Source of the DNA: Actinomycetes bacterium
GTDB lineage: Bacteria; Actinomycetota; Acidimicrobiia; Acidimicrobiales; RAAP-2
Length of the DNA stretch: 44,576 bases
Reading direction: 5' to 3'
Assembly: GCA_021790675.1 (NCBI GenBank)
Contig: JAJYGN010000057.1
Coordinates: 1-44,576, forward strand
Shown: one piece after another, positions 1 through 10,851 of the stretch
How the letters are laid out: each line of letters starts with the position of its first letter
How positions within the stretch are numbered: the stretch's first letter is position 1
Translations under genes and position numbers: made by a program
Notes under the pieces: model-generated
Database searches by the model: none
The model's input: only the letters and a program-made list of their open reading frames with translations
What the model was told of the DNA's origin: nothing

Positions 1-1
1 G

Positions 2-318
2 CCCTGGCCGGGACAGCTGTGCGCGCCGAGTCCTGCGACCACCCTCGCGCGCCCGGTGCCGGTCGAGCTGCGCGACGCCAACGGGGCGCCGCTGCGCGTG
101 GCGCCGCGCGGGGGGCTGACCGGCGAGCCGGCGACGTTGTGGTTCTCGCACGCGATTCGCCGCGACGTGGCCTGGCACGCGGGGCCCTGGCCCAGCCTCG
201 AGCGCTGGTGGGCGCTGGCGCGTCCGCGCGCTCACGTCCAACTCGTTCTCACCACCGGCGAGGCCGTGCTCCTCGTCGCCCACTCGCACCGGTGGTGGCT
301 CGTGGGGATCTACGACTG

Positions 319-319
<1 letters not shown>
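2..319 (+). CDS. imuB: ImuB, C-terminal part (Y-family-like polymerase accessory protein)
   Basis: Reading frame 2 is open from the window edge to a TGA at 317-319. Its first residues (PWPGQLCAPSPATTL) and the Trp-rich end (GPWPSLERWWALARPRAHVQ, then HRWWLVGIYD) match the C-terminal tail usual in actinobacterial ImuB, the catalytically inactive Y-family relative that ties DnaE2 to the beta clamp during damage-induced mutagenesis. The catalytic-like part lies outside the window. A GTG at 56 could be mistaken for the start, but the homologous sequence runs in from upstream, so this is a 5'-truncated gene. The stop overlaps the ATG of dnaE2 (TGATG), so the two are translationally coupled. Family call is from memory of the tail sequence. 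Confidence 0.72.
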
Positions 320-3393
<3,074 letters not shown>

Positions 3394-3469
3394 TCACGTC
3401 GTTCTCAGCTTGGGAAGGTACATGTCGATCGAAGTCGCATTTCAGTAACTACCTGGTAAGAAGTAATTT

Positions 3470-3500
3470 CCAAACACGAGAGGTTTGGCTTTGCTTTTGC
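3470..3500 (+). terminator. Possible intrinsic terminator after dnaE2
   Basis: CCAAAC (3470-3475) and GTTTGG (3483-3488) form a 6-bp stem with a 7-nt loop, followed by the T-rich stretch CTTTGCTTTT. It sits 77 bases after the dnaE2 stop. The stem is short, so this is tentative. Confidence 0.35.
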
Positions 3501-3512
3501 CGGGCAGGTTCT

Positions 3513-3538
3513 GGGCAGGGGCAGGGGCAGGGGCAGGG
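3513..3538 (+). repeat. G-tract hexamer repeat (GGGGCA)n, G-quadruplex-capable
   Basis: Five runs of three or four G are separated each time by CA, at 3513-3515, 3518-3521, 3524-3527, 3530-3533 and 3536-3538, with a further G4 run at 3552-3555. This fits the standard G-quadruplex pattern on the plus strand. It lies in the 322-base spacer between dnaE2 and the DUF4143 ATPase, where no gene is visible. It could be simple slippage-generated repeat or a structured element. Confidence 0.8.
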
Positions 3539-3627
3539 CAGTCAGCAGGCAGGGGATTCGAGGTGAAGTGGGTCCGGGTTGCGTGAGTACTTCACCGGCC
3601 GTGATGCGTGGATCGCTGATCAGGTAG

Positions 3628-3719
3628 ATTGCAGGACACCGAACAAAGTGATTGCATGACACCGAACAAGGTGATTGCAGGAAACCGAACAAAATCATTG
3701 CAGGACACCGATCGGATGT
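3628..3719 (+). repeat. Four tandem 23-bp repeats
   Basis: Units start at 3628, 3651, 3674 and 3697, each beginning ATTGCA and built as ATTGCAGGACACCGAACAAA plus three bases. Unit 2 has T for G in ATTGCATGAC, unit 3 has GAAACC for GACACC, and unit 4 diverges at its 3' end where the ATG of the downstream ATPase (3716) lies inside it. Period 23 is not a multiple of three, so the array is not a peptide repeat. No spacers separate the units, so it is not CRISPR. Position directly before the start suggests operator or iteron-like binding sites, or a slippage product. Confidence 0.85.
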
Positions 3720-4984
3720 TAGAGTTGCCGTGCGTGGCAAATCAGACTCCATATCTCCCAAGAGTGGTCGACAGTCTTCTTAGCGCGTCCCTCGAAAAGC
3801 CCGTGGCCGTCGTCATCGAAGGGGCCAAGGGGGTCGGCAAGACTGAGACAGCCACCCACCACGCGGCAAGTCGCGTGCTGTTGGACGTGGACCAGGAAGC
3901 AAAAGCTGCTGCAGCTGTTGACCCTTCGCTGGTGCTCGCCGGTGACAAGCCGCGTCTGCTTGATGAGTGGCAGGAGGTACCCCAACTCTGGAACAACGTT
4001 CGCCGAGCAGTGGACGCTCGCGAGGGCCCCTTCATCCTGACCGGATCCGCGGTTCCCGCGGATGATGCATCGAGGCACACGGGGGCGGGCCGATTCAGTT
4101 GGATTCGTATGCGACCGATGACGCTCTTTGAACTGGGGCGCTCGTCGGGATCCGTGTCGCTTCGCGGACTCCTCGACGGCGAGACAACGAACGTCAACGC
4201 GGGAGAGTTGGGCATTGGCGAACTCGCCGAGCTCATTTGCATCGGGGGCTGGCCGGCGCTCGTTGGCAGCGGAGTTGACGCGGCGAGTCACTTCCTGGGC
4301 GGTTACCTCGACTCGATCGCGAGAGCGGACATTCAAAGAGTCGACGGCGTAGGACGCGACCCTGACCGCGTTCGGCGCGTACTTCGCTCACTAGCGCGCA
4401 ACGTCAGCACTGAGGTCGCCATTACGACGATCGCAAGCGACGCGGGTGGATCTGATGGACCGGTCGACCCCGACACCGTGAGTTCGTACTTGCGAGCGCT
4501 CGAACGGTTGATGGTGCTAGAAGATCAACCCGCCTGGGCGCCGCGCTTGCGATCGAGGGCCCGGCTGCGCTCCGCATCGAAGCGGCACCTGTGCGACCCC
4601 AGTCTGGCTGCCGCCCTACTGAACGCGACACCCGAGCGACTGCTTAAGGACTTCAATTTCCTCGGTTTTCTGTTTGAAAGTCTGGTCGTGCGCGACCTTC
4701 GCGTCTACGCACAGAGCAATGGAGCGACAGTCTCGCACTATCGCGACAATGTGGGTGAGGTTGACATCATCATCGACGGCGGGGAGCATTGGGCGGCAGT
4801 GGAGGTGAAACTCGGAATCTCGTATGTCGATGAGGCAGCTACTAGTCTGCGGCGCTTCCTTGGACGAATTGAAACGGCGCATCACGGTGAACCAGCCTTC
4901 CTCGCTGTCGTCCTTCCAACTCCATACGGGTACGTCAGAGAAGATGGCGTTCATGTCATTCCGATTCATGCATTAGGTCCCTGA
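3716..4984 (+). CDS. AAA-type ATPase with DUF4143 domain
   Basis: A 422-residue protein of the widespread AAA_14/DUF4143 family, whose function is unknown. Visible are a Walker A motif (GAKGVGKT, residues 36-43), a Walker B-like RLLDEWQEVP (residues 79-88), a sensor-like FILTGSA stretch, and a C-terminal DUF4143 part with VGEVDIII followed by AAVEVKLG. That last spacing resembles PD-(D/E)XK nuclease folds, which is an inference. I chose ATG 3716, which begins MLELPCVANQTPYLPRVVDS, because the open frame upstream (from 3629) only translates the 23-bp repeat array. Base composition is less G+C-rich than the neighbours and it stands alone, so horizontal acquisition is likely. Members often sit in mobile or accessory islands. 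Confidence 0.85.
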   Translation: MLELPCVANQTPYLPRVVDSLLSASLEKPVAVVIEGAKGVGKTETATHHAASRVLLDVDQEAKAAAAVDPSLVLAGDKPRLLDEWQEVPQLWNNVRRAVDAREGPFILTGSAVPADDASRHTGAGRFSWIRMRPMTLFELGRSSGSVSLRGLLDGETTNVNAGELGIGELAELICIGGWPALVGSGVDAASHFLGGYLDSIARADIQRVDGVGRDPDRVRRVLRSLARNVSTEVAITTIASDAGGSDGPVDPDTVSSYLRALERLMVLEDQPAWAPRLRSRARLRSASKRHLCDPSLAAALLNATPERLLKDFNFLGFLFESLVVRDLRVYAQSNGATVSHYRDNVGEVDIIIDGGEHWAAVEVKLGISYVDEAATSLRRFLGRIETAHHGEPAFLAVVLPTPYGYVREDGVHVIPIHALGP

Positions 4985-5103
4985 GTGGGTGGGGGGCTGC
5001 CCCAGCAAAGGAGCGCTTGCGACTTGGTCGTCAGAACAGTCCCGTGATGAAGGTTGCGTAATCACTAGTCAGTTCGTGTCCATCAAACCGTGGCAACTCC
5101 ACG

Positions 5104-5219
5104 GGGCGTTCACCGAGTTCGACCGGAGGCGCACGTCCCTCGGGAAGAGGGGTAGGTCGTCGACGCGGGTGGTGCCCACGCACCATGACGACGTTGGGAT
5201 GACGTCACGACGCATCGGG
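5104..5219 (-). pseudogene. Remnant of a nucleotidyltransferase C-terminus (copy of 8627-8743)
   Basis: By hand alignment about 96 of 116 positions match 8627-8743, the 3' end of the intact gene at 8602-9450, with one base missing in this copy. Read on the minus strand the remnant gives MRRDVIPTSSWCVGTTRVDD, LPL and then DVRL. The intact gene gives MRFDVLATSSRCVGVTHADD, LPL and DVRL. Beyond DVRL the frame shifts by one base and resumes as VELGERP, exactly as in the intact gene. Only about 38 C-terminal residues survive and no start or upstream body is visible. This is a decayed paralogue or duplication remnant. The rest of 4985-5318 holds no gene I can recognise. Confidence 0.75.
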
Positions 5220-5268
5220 AGACTGAGGGTCAGTGATCCGACCCATCGGCAGCCACGAGTTTATCCGC

Positions 5269-5299
5269 CGAGAGGGCGAGACCCCGTCTCGCCCTCTCG
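5269..5299 (-). terminator. Perfect 14-bp hairpin downstream of the small secreted protein gene
   Basis: CGAGAGGGCGAGAC (5269-5282), loop CCC, and GTCTCGCCCTCTCG (5286-5299) form a perfect 14-bp stem, 19 bases beyond the minus-strand stop at 5319. There is no T run on either side, so it is terminator-like without a U tract, common in high-G+C actinobacteria. It also separates the secreted-protein gene from the pseudogene remnant. Confidence 0.5.
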
Positions 5300-5318
5300 A
5301 CATCAACTGTTACGAGAC

Positions 5319-5546
5319 TCAGCAGCCCGACACGTTCCCCGACACGTTCACTGCGTGGAACATGCCGCTGTCGCCGTTCAGGTTGGCATGAAACATCGCG
5401 ACGCTTCCCATGGACGCGTCACTGAGCATGTTGCAAGCCCCGATCAATCCAGATGGGGTCGGCGGCGCGGCGGCGGACGCGGTGCCGACGAACGCGGTGG
5501 CGGACAGCGCCGCTCCCGCGAGAACTACCACGACTCTCTTGAACAT
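5319..5546 (-). CDS. Small secreted protein of unknown function
   Basis: A 75-residue protein with a clear Sec signal peptide: MFKRVVVVLAGAALSATAFV, then an Ala-rich AXA-type site near residues 23-25. The mature part is about 50 residues with two Cys (ACNML and the terminal VSGNVSGC), a likely disulphide. ATG at 5546 is preceded by GAGGGGGTC, a strong ribosome binding site; the longer open frame upstream has none. I do not recognise the family; similar small exported proteins ending in SGC occur in actinobacteria. It lies just downstream, on the same strand, of the LuxR regulator gene but across a 162-base gap, so it probably has its own promoter. Confidence 0.7.
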   Translation of the reverse strand: MFKRVVVVLAGAALSATAFVGTASAAAPPTPSGLIGACNMLSDASMGSVAMFHANLNGDSGMFHAVNVSGNVSGC

Positions 5547-5708
5547 GTGACCCCCTCTTCTCGTGGCGGCGGATGCCGCCATCCACGACGGCCACTTCAG
5601 TCGACGTCGCCCGGTTGAGACGTCGGCCCCGGATCTATCGGTCGCGGTGGCTAAATAGCCGACCGAAATAGTCATCGCCTTCGACGGTAAGACGATGAGT
5701 CGCGCCGA

Positions 5709-8498
5709 TCATCCGGCATCTCCCTCAAGTTCGTGGCTGAGGGTGGCGGCGAGCTCGGTCCGATTTCGGGCGCCCAGCTTGGCGAGGATGTGTGAGACGT
5801 GTCGCTCGACGGTCTTGCGCGAGAGAAAGAGAGTCTGGGCGATCTCGGGATTCGTGGCGCCGGCGGCCACGAGGCGAGCGACCTCGCTCTCTCGCGAGCT
5901 GAGTGTGCCCACGTCACTGGTCATTCCTCTCTGCCACGTACGCACACCGAGCCCTCGTAGCGCCTGGAGTGCGAGCTGCTGCTCGCTGCGCGCGCCCATC
6001 GACGCGGCTTCGTTCGCCACGGCTCGGAGTGACTCAATTCTCGATTCGTGGTCCATTTCGGCGAACTGGGCGGCGTCGAGTTCGATCCACAGCCGCATCA
6101 GCTCCTGGCCTGCTGAACGCGCGAGGTCAGCCGCCGCGTCGAACAGCGGACCGCTTTGCGCGACGTCGCGACGTGCCGCGACGAGGGCTCGGGCGTACGC
6201 GTAGCGAGCGGCCGGCCCCGGAGACGGATGGGGATGGGCCGAGAACCACTCGTCGAGATCGGCCTCGACCTCAGTGAGGTCGCCGAGTCGAGCCTGGGCC
6301 TCGGCGAAGTGGAGCACTGACTCCCACCGGCATCGCCCGCAGTCCGCCGCCAGGGCGTCTTCGTGGGCTAGTGACTTAAGGACGACGAGTTCCTCGGCGC
6401 TCGGCGCGGCGAACCGTCCGATCAGCCACACGTGGATCACCCGGATGACGAGGCGAAAGTGCGGGTCGGGCTCGGCGGCGATCGCGTCCTCGATCGCTGT
6501 CACGCTTCGACGCCAGTCGTCTCGGCTGGCGTCCACGCTGTGGGCGACCGCTTGGAGTATGCCGAGGGTGAAGCGGCGAGGGGGGCCGACCCTTGCGGCG
6601 ATTTCTAACGCTCGTTGCAGCGTCTCGGACGCCTCGTCGAGACGACCGCGATGATGCGCGATCCACCCGACCCAATGGGTGGTCTCAACCTCGAGGTCGG
6701 GCAGGGCGAGCCGCCTCGCCTCCTCGAGCGCCCGCCGGGCCCGCGGCTCGGCCTGTTTGGCCATGCCCCCGAACTGGAGCATCGCGAAGACGCCGTCGGA
6801 CGCCGCGGCCAGCGCGGCCGCAGGATCACGGGCGCCGGCTTGGATTATCTCGGCGCAGCGCACCACGGTGTCGCCGTCGGCACGGCGAATCGCGAGGTCG
6901 AGCTGTGAGCGAAGGGCGTCGAGATAGGCCTCACGGGCGTCCTCGTCCAACGAGTCCACGCCACCGGTCCGCTCCAGTAGCGTCAACGCCGCCGCCATCG
7001 CGCGTTCGACGACGGGGCGTGCGTCATCTACGCGGTTCTCCAGCCACAGGAGTGCCTGGGCGTCCCAGCAGTCGGCCCCGATCGTGAACGCCACATGGTC
7101 GGCCATCTCGTCGCGGGCACGTTTGGCAAAAGCGTGCACGTCGTCGGCGCGCCCGAGTCGCCACGCCGCCTTCGCCGCGGCGAGCGCGGCGAGAGCGCGC
7201 TCGCGCCTGCTGGGTAGGCGATCGGTGACTACAGCCCAGCGCTCGAGCGCGAGGGACCATTCGCCGAGCTCGGCGGCCAGTGAGGCAACCGCTCGTTCCA
7301 GGCGGTCCGCCTCGCCGCCGGTCGTGCTGCGGGCGACCGCGTCGAGCGTCATGAGACCCTCATGGCCCAGCAGGCGACGACGTGGCGAGCGCGCAATACG
7401 CCAGGCGAGCGCGTTCGAGGTCTCTCCGGCCGCGTGCCGATGTTCCAGGGCGCGTAGTAATTGCCCCACGTCTTCGCTCGCGCGAGCCTCAAACCAGTCG
7501 GCGAGCAAATGGTGAAGGTGTCGCTGCTGAGCGGTGGACACGTGGCTTATCGCGGCTTCGCGAATGAGGTCGTGAGAGATGCGCAGTGACTCGTCGTCCG
7601 CGAGCACCAGTCCGCGATCGGCCAGCTCGATCGCCGCACGACGGCACCGCGGCTCTTCCCACTCGAGCACCTCGTGCGCGTCGGTGAGCGTGAGCGGCTG
7701 CGCAGCCACGACCAAAGTGGCGAACAACGTGGCGGCGTCACTGTCGAGATCGGTGAAACGTGCGCGGACCAATTGAGCGGGTGACGTGTGGCGCCCATCG
7801 CTCGCGAGAGCTTCGAGCCAAAAGGGTGAGCCGTTTGCTCGTTGCCACAGATCATGGGCATCGGCGCGAGAGAGTCGTGGAGAAAGTGCCAATACCAACT
7901 CCATCCCCTCCTCGCGGTCAAGGGGATCAAGTGAGATCTCTCGGTATCGGTCGGGTGCGAGAAGCGTCTGGAGGTGCGCGGCGACGTCGCGCATCGCGGT
8001 GCTGGGACGACCCGCGCCGAGTACGAACAGCGCGTCATCGGCCATCTTCGCTCCGCACAGTACGTAATTGATAAGTGCGAGCGTCTGCGAGTCCACCCAC
8101 TGGAGGTCGTCGATCACGATGCCGAGCGGAGCCATCTCGTTCAGGCAGCGAAAGGCGATTTCGAAGACCCGAAGGGTCTCGAGCCCGACACGGGCTCCCA
8201 TCTCTCCCACGAGGAGCGCATCGAGCTGGTCGCCCGCGAGCGGCGCGCGCGCCAGATCTCTCAGCAGGTGGCCCGCCGCTCCCAGTGGGATCTCTCGGGC
8301 TGGTTCGTATCCCTGGAGCCGGATAGTCGGCACCGTGAGGCGTGCGGTCACCTCGTCGAGCAAGCGGGTCTTTCCGAGGCCCGGTGGGGCGAGGACGACC
8401 GCCGCGGCTGCACCACCCGTCGAAACGGCGTTACCGAGCGCGCACAGAGCGTCGATTTCCGCTGAGCGACCGACGAAGGCGCCTCGGTGGCGGGCCAC
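5709..8498 (-). CDS. LAL-type LuxR family regulator with ATPase domain
   Basis: A 929-residue large ATP-binding regulator of the LuxR family. The N-terminal AAA/STAND-type ATPase shows Walker A in [12 protein letters not shown] (about residues 38-49) and Walker B in [12 protein letters not shown] (about residues 125-136). A long Ala/Leu/Arg-rich helical middle looks like degenerate TPR repeats that would sense a ligand or protein. The C-terminus is a LuxR helix-turn-helix ([35 protein letters not shown]). Start is GTG 8498. Such proteins activate local metabolic or secondary-metabolite genes. Here no obvious target cluster sits beside it; the nearest minus-strand genes are the nucleotidyltransferase and fabH upstream and the small secreted protein downstream. 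Its effector and targets are unknown. Confidence 0.93.
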   Translation of the reverse strand: MARHRGAFVGRSAEIDALCALGNAVSTGGAAAAVVLAPPGLGKTRLLDEVTARLTVPTIRLQGYEPAREIPLGAAGHLLRDLARAPLAGDQLDALLVGEMGARVGLETLRVFEIAFRCLNEMAPLGIVIDDLQWVDSQTLALINYVLCGAKMADDALFVLGAGRPSTAMRDVAAHLQTLLAPDRYREISLDPLDREEGMELVLALSPRLSRADAHDLWQRANGSPFWLEALASDGRHTSPAQLVRARFTDLDSDAATLFATLVVAAQPLTLTDAHEVLEWEEPRCRRAAIELADRGLVLADDESLRISHDLIREAAISHVSTAQQRHLHHLLADWFEARASEDVGQLLRALEHRHAAGETSNALAWRIARSPRRRLLGHEGLMTLDAVARSTTGGEADRLERAVASLAAELGEWSLALERWAVVTDRLPSRRERALAALAAAKAAWRLGRADDVHAFAKRARDEMADHVAFTIGADCWDAQALLWLENRVDDARPVVERAMAAALTLLERTGGVDSLDEDAREAYLDALRSQLDLAIRRADGDTVVRCAEIIQAGARDPAAALAAASDGVFAMLQFGGMAKQAEPRARRALEEARRLALPDLEVETTHWVGWIAHHRGRLDEASETLQRALEIAARVGPPRRFTLGILQAVAHSVDASRDDWRRSVTAIEDAIAAEPDPHFRLVIRVIHVWLIGRFAAPSAEELVVLKSLAHEDALAADCGRCRWESVLHFAEAQARLGDLTEVEADLDEWFSAHPHPSPGPAARYAYARALVAARRDVAQSGPLFDAAADLARSAGQELMRLWIELDAAQFAEMDHESRIESLRAVANEAASMGARSEQQLALQALRGLGVRTWQRGMTSDVGTLSSRESEVARLVAAGATNPEIAQTLFLSRKTVERHVSHILAKLGARNRTELAATLSHELEGDAG

Positions 8499-8601
8499 GG
8501 CCGAAGCCTAATTCTGTGACGTACGCGAGGGTCGGGTTCACGCCCGGGCGAGTGTCGGTCCTCAGGGCGAGGTGGTCGGGCCGTCGGTCAGCGCCGTTCG
8601 A

Positions 8602-9450
8602 CTAAATCAGGGAGAAGGCGCTCTCCGGGCGTTCCCCGAGTTCGACCTGGAGGCGCACGTCCATCTGGACGAGGGGCAGGTCGTCGGCGTGGGTGACGCC
8701 CACGCAGCGAGACGACGTGGCAAGGACGTCGAAGCGCATCGGGTAGTGGTGCAGGATGCGTCCGACGAAGGTCGACAGCGCCACCTCGGGCTCGTCGTCG
8801 AAGTCGTGGCTCTCGAGCGCGTGGTGCAGCAGCGGCCAGATCGCGGGCTGGAATCCCCACAGGTTCATCGACACCGTCGTGTCGGACTCGAGCAGCACGG
8901 GAGAGAGCCCGTCGTCGGAGGCGAACCCGCCCTCCCACGCGTAGACCTGGCGGCGCTCGACGATGTCGGTGAGGTGTCCGTTGACCACGTTGCACACGCC
9001 GCGTGAGACGGGCAGGTCGCCGACCAAAGCGCGATCAAGCTGGAAACCGATGAGACAGTTCGTGCTGCGCTCGCGCAGGTGTTCGCCGAGCTTTTCCAGC
9101 GCGTCACGTCCGTAGAGGTCGTCGGCGTTGGAGATCGCGAAGGGCACTGACGTGTCGAGCAAGCCCTCGGCGGCCAGCGTCGCGTGCACCGTGCCCAGCG
9201 GTTGGTGCTGGAGGGCGAAGGAAACGTTGACCCCCTCGGGCCAGTTCTCTCGGACGTGGGCCTCGATGTCGGGTCCCGTCTCGGGGTTGACGACGACGAC
9301 GATTCGGTTGAACCCGGCCGCCAGCGCGTCCGAGGCGATGAGATCGATCACGCCTTCACCGTGCACGCCGATCGGCGCGAGCGGCTTGAGGCCCCCGTAG
9401 CGGGTGGCCCGCCCAGCGGCGAGGATGATGAGCGACGGGTCTAGGACCAC
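8602..9450 (-). CDS. NTP transferase domain protein (sugar-phosphate nucleotidyltransferase-like)
   Basis: A 282-residue protein with the nucleotidyltransferase signature LAAGRATRYGGLKPLAPIG (residues 10-28), a GLKP lysine, a QPLGTVHA segment and ISNADDLYG, which supplies the metal-binding acidic pair expected in this fold. It resembles GlmU/RmlA-type sugar nucleotidyltransferases but has no left-handed beta-helix, so it is a stand-alone transferase with unknown sugar. GTG 9450 lies ten bases inside the 3' end of fabH, so expression is coupled to fabH. A broken copy of its last 38 codons lies 3.5 kb away at 5104-5219. Exact substrate cannot be read from sequence. Confidence 0.85.
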   Translation of the reverse strand: MVLDPSLIILAAGRATRYGGLKPLAPIGVHGEGVIDLIASDALAAGFNRIVVVVNPETGPDIEAHVRENWPEGVNVSFALQHQPLGTVHATLAAEGLLDTSVPFAISNADDLYGRDALEKLGEHLRERSTNCLIGFQLDRALVGDLPVSRGVCNVVNGHLTDIVERRQVYAWEGGFASDDGLSPVLLESDTTVSMNLWGFQPAIWPLLHHALESHDFDDEPEVALSTFVGRILHHYPMRFDVLATSSRCVGVTHADDLPLVQMDVRLQVELGERPESAFSLI

Positions 9451-10361
9451 TTCACCACCGCGGAGGCCCAGGTCATGCCCGCGCCAAATCCCGTGAGGAG
9501 CGCGTAGTCGCCCGCGTGCACGCGGCCGTTCTCGCGCGCGTCGTAGAACGCGAGGGGAATCGACGAGCTCGAGGTGTTGCCGTAGCGGTCGAGCACCACG
9601 ACGCAGCGCTCCATGTCGATGCCAAGGCGCTGGGCCGCGGCCTGGATGATGCGGATGTTGGCCTGGTGGGGCACGACGAGCGCGATGTCCTCGGCCGACA
9701 CGCCGGCGCGCTCCATGGCCTCGCTGGCCGAGTCGACCACGACGCGCACGGCGCGGCGAAAGACCTCTTTGCCATCCATCTGGAAGAAGCCATCGTGCTC
9801 GCAGGACAAGAGGTCGGCGGACGTGCCGTCGGTGCCCAGAACGAAGGACAAGACGTCTGTGCCAGTCTCGTCGTAGTCGAGCACCGCGGCGCCGGCGCCG
9901 TCGGCGAGTAGGACTGCCATGTTGCGGTCGTCCCAGTCGACCCAGCGCGAGAGGTTCTCCGAGCCGACCACGAGGATGCGCTTGTTGCCAGTCTCAAGCA
10001 GTCCTTGGGCCGTGCGCAGTGCGAACATGAAGCCGCTGCAGGCGGCGTTCACGTCCATGGTGGGACACGTCAGTCCCAAGTTGGCCGCGATCGTGGTCGA
10101 GGTCGCGGGAGTGATCCGGTCCGGGGTGGTGGTCGCGAGAACCAAGAAGTCGATCGAGTCGAGCGCTACGCCCGCGTCGGCGATCGCGGCCGCGGCGGCC
10201 GTGGTGCCGAGGGAACCGGCTGACCCACCGATGCGACGCTCACGAATGCCGGTGCGCTCGCGGATCCACTCGTCGGAGGTGTCGAGGGTCCGTGAGAGCT
10301 CGTCGTTGGTCACGACCCGTTCAGGAACGGCGATACCCCAACCCTTGAAGCGAACTCCCAT
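9441..10361 (-). CDS. fabH: 3-oxoacyl-ACP synthase III (KAS III, FabH)
   Basis: A 306-residue FabH-type condensing enzyme, which joins acyl-CoA to malonyl-ACP at the start of fatty-acid synthesis in the cytosol. The catalytic triad is present: Cys in DVNAACSGFMFALR, His in LVVPHQANIRII, and Asn in RYGNTSSSSIPLA. The N-terminal SDEWIRERTGIRERRI is typical. ATG 10361 has AGAGGAAAGGG upstream as ribosome binding site. It overlaps the nucleotidyltransferase gene by ten bases and follows the thioesterase gene on the same strand after 46 bases. The rest of the fatty-acid cluster is not nearby, so it may serve a dedicated lipid or polyketide starter rather than bulk synthesis; that is inference. Confidence 0.93.
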   Translation of the reverse strand: MGVRFKGWGIAVPERVVTNDELSRTLDTSDEWIRERTGIRERRIGGSAGSLGTTAAAAAIADAGVALDSIDFLVLATTTPDRITPATSTTIAANLGLTCPTMDVNAACSGFMFALRTAQGLLETGNKRILVVGSENLSRWVDWDDRNMAVLLADGAGAAVLDYDETGTDVLSFVLGTDGTSADLLSCEHDGFFQMDGKEVFRRAVRVVVDSASEAMERAGVSAEDIALVVPHQANIRIIQAAAQRLGIDMERCVVVLDRYGNTSSSSIPLAFYDARENGRVHAGDYALLTGFGAGMTWASAVVKWS

Positions 10362-10407
10362 GAAGACGGCCCTTTCCTCTGGCTTTTCGCCAGTCTAGGT
10401 CGGCCGC

Positions 10408-10821
10408 TTATTGGGCCGGTGGTGCCGCGAGCACCTGGAGCGAGCACCGCGCGACGCTGATGAGACGCCCACGCTCGTCGGTCATCTCGATGCCCCAGAC
10501 CTGGACACTGCGCCCGAGGCGCATCGGGGTGGCCGTCGCCGAAAGCGTGCCCTCGGACATGGGACGAAGGTGTGAGCAATTGAGCTCGGTGCCCACCACG
10601 ATCTGGTCGGACTTGACGTTGAGCGCCCCGCCGAAGGACGCCGCGCCCTCGGCCAGCAGTGCTGAGACGCCGCCGTGGAGGATGCCGTAGGGCTGGTGGT
10701 GGATGGGCCCGACATCAACGGCTAGGACGACTCGCTCCTTAGAACTCTCGACGACGCGAACGCCCAGGTGCGCGTGCACCCCTGAGTTGATTGGGATTCG
10801 ATCGGCCGGATTCTCAGTCAT
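10408..10821 (-). CDS. PaaI-type hot-dog thioesterase
   Basis: A 137-residue hot-dog fold protein. The segment GPIHHQPYGILHGGVSALLA has the HGG motif and following helix of the PaaI/YbgC-like acyl-CoA thioesterases, and the C-terminal RLGRSVQVWGIEMTDERGRL is typical of the beta sheet that ends this fold. It probably hydrolyses an acyl- or aryl-CoA. ATG 10821 is chosen because the sequence upstream in the long open frame overlaps the divergent threonine aldolase gene and has no domain match. It sits upstream of fabH with a 46-base gap, consistent with a shared acyl-thioester role. Confidence 0.88.
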   Translation of the reverse strand: MTENPADRIPINSGVHAHLGVRVVESSKERVVLAVDVGPIHHQPYGILHGGVSALLAEGAASFGGALNVKSDQIVVGTELNCSHLRPMSEGTLSATATPMRLGRSVQVWGIEMTDERGRLISVARCSLQVLAAPPAQ

Positions 10822-10851
10822 GGTCAAAGTGTAGGAGCGTAACCTCGTCTC

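Noticed and set aside
19..318. N-terminal extension of the DnaE2 frame upstream of 319
   Set aside because: It is the out-of-frame shadow of the imuB tail; the PHP domain starts at the ATG at 319, which overlaps the imuB stop.
3629..3715. Upstream extension of the DUF4143 ATPase
   Set aside because: It only translates the tandem repeats; the ATG at 3716 leads directly into the conserved-looking N-terminus.
3628..3719. CRISPR array
   Set aside because: The 23-bp units abut each other with no spacers and no cas genes are in the window.
4989..5618. Plus-strand open frame of 209 codons
   Set aside because: Arg/His-rich with no domain; it overlaps the minus-strand remnant and the small secreted protein, which have better support.
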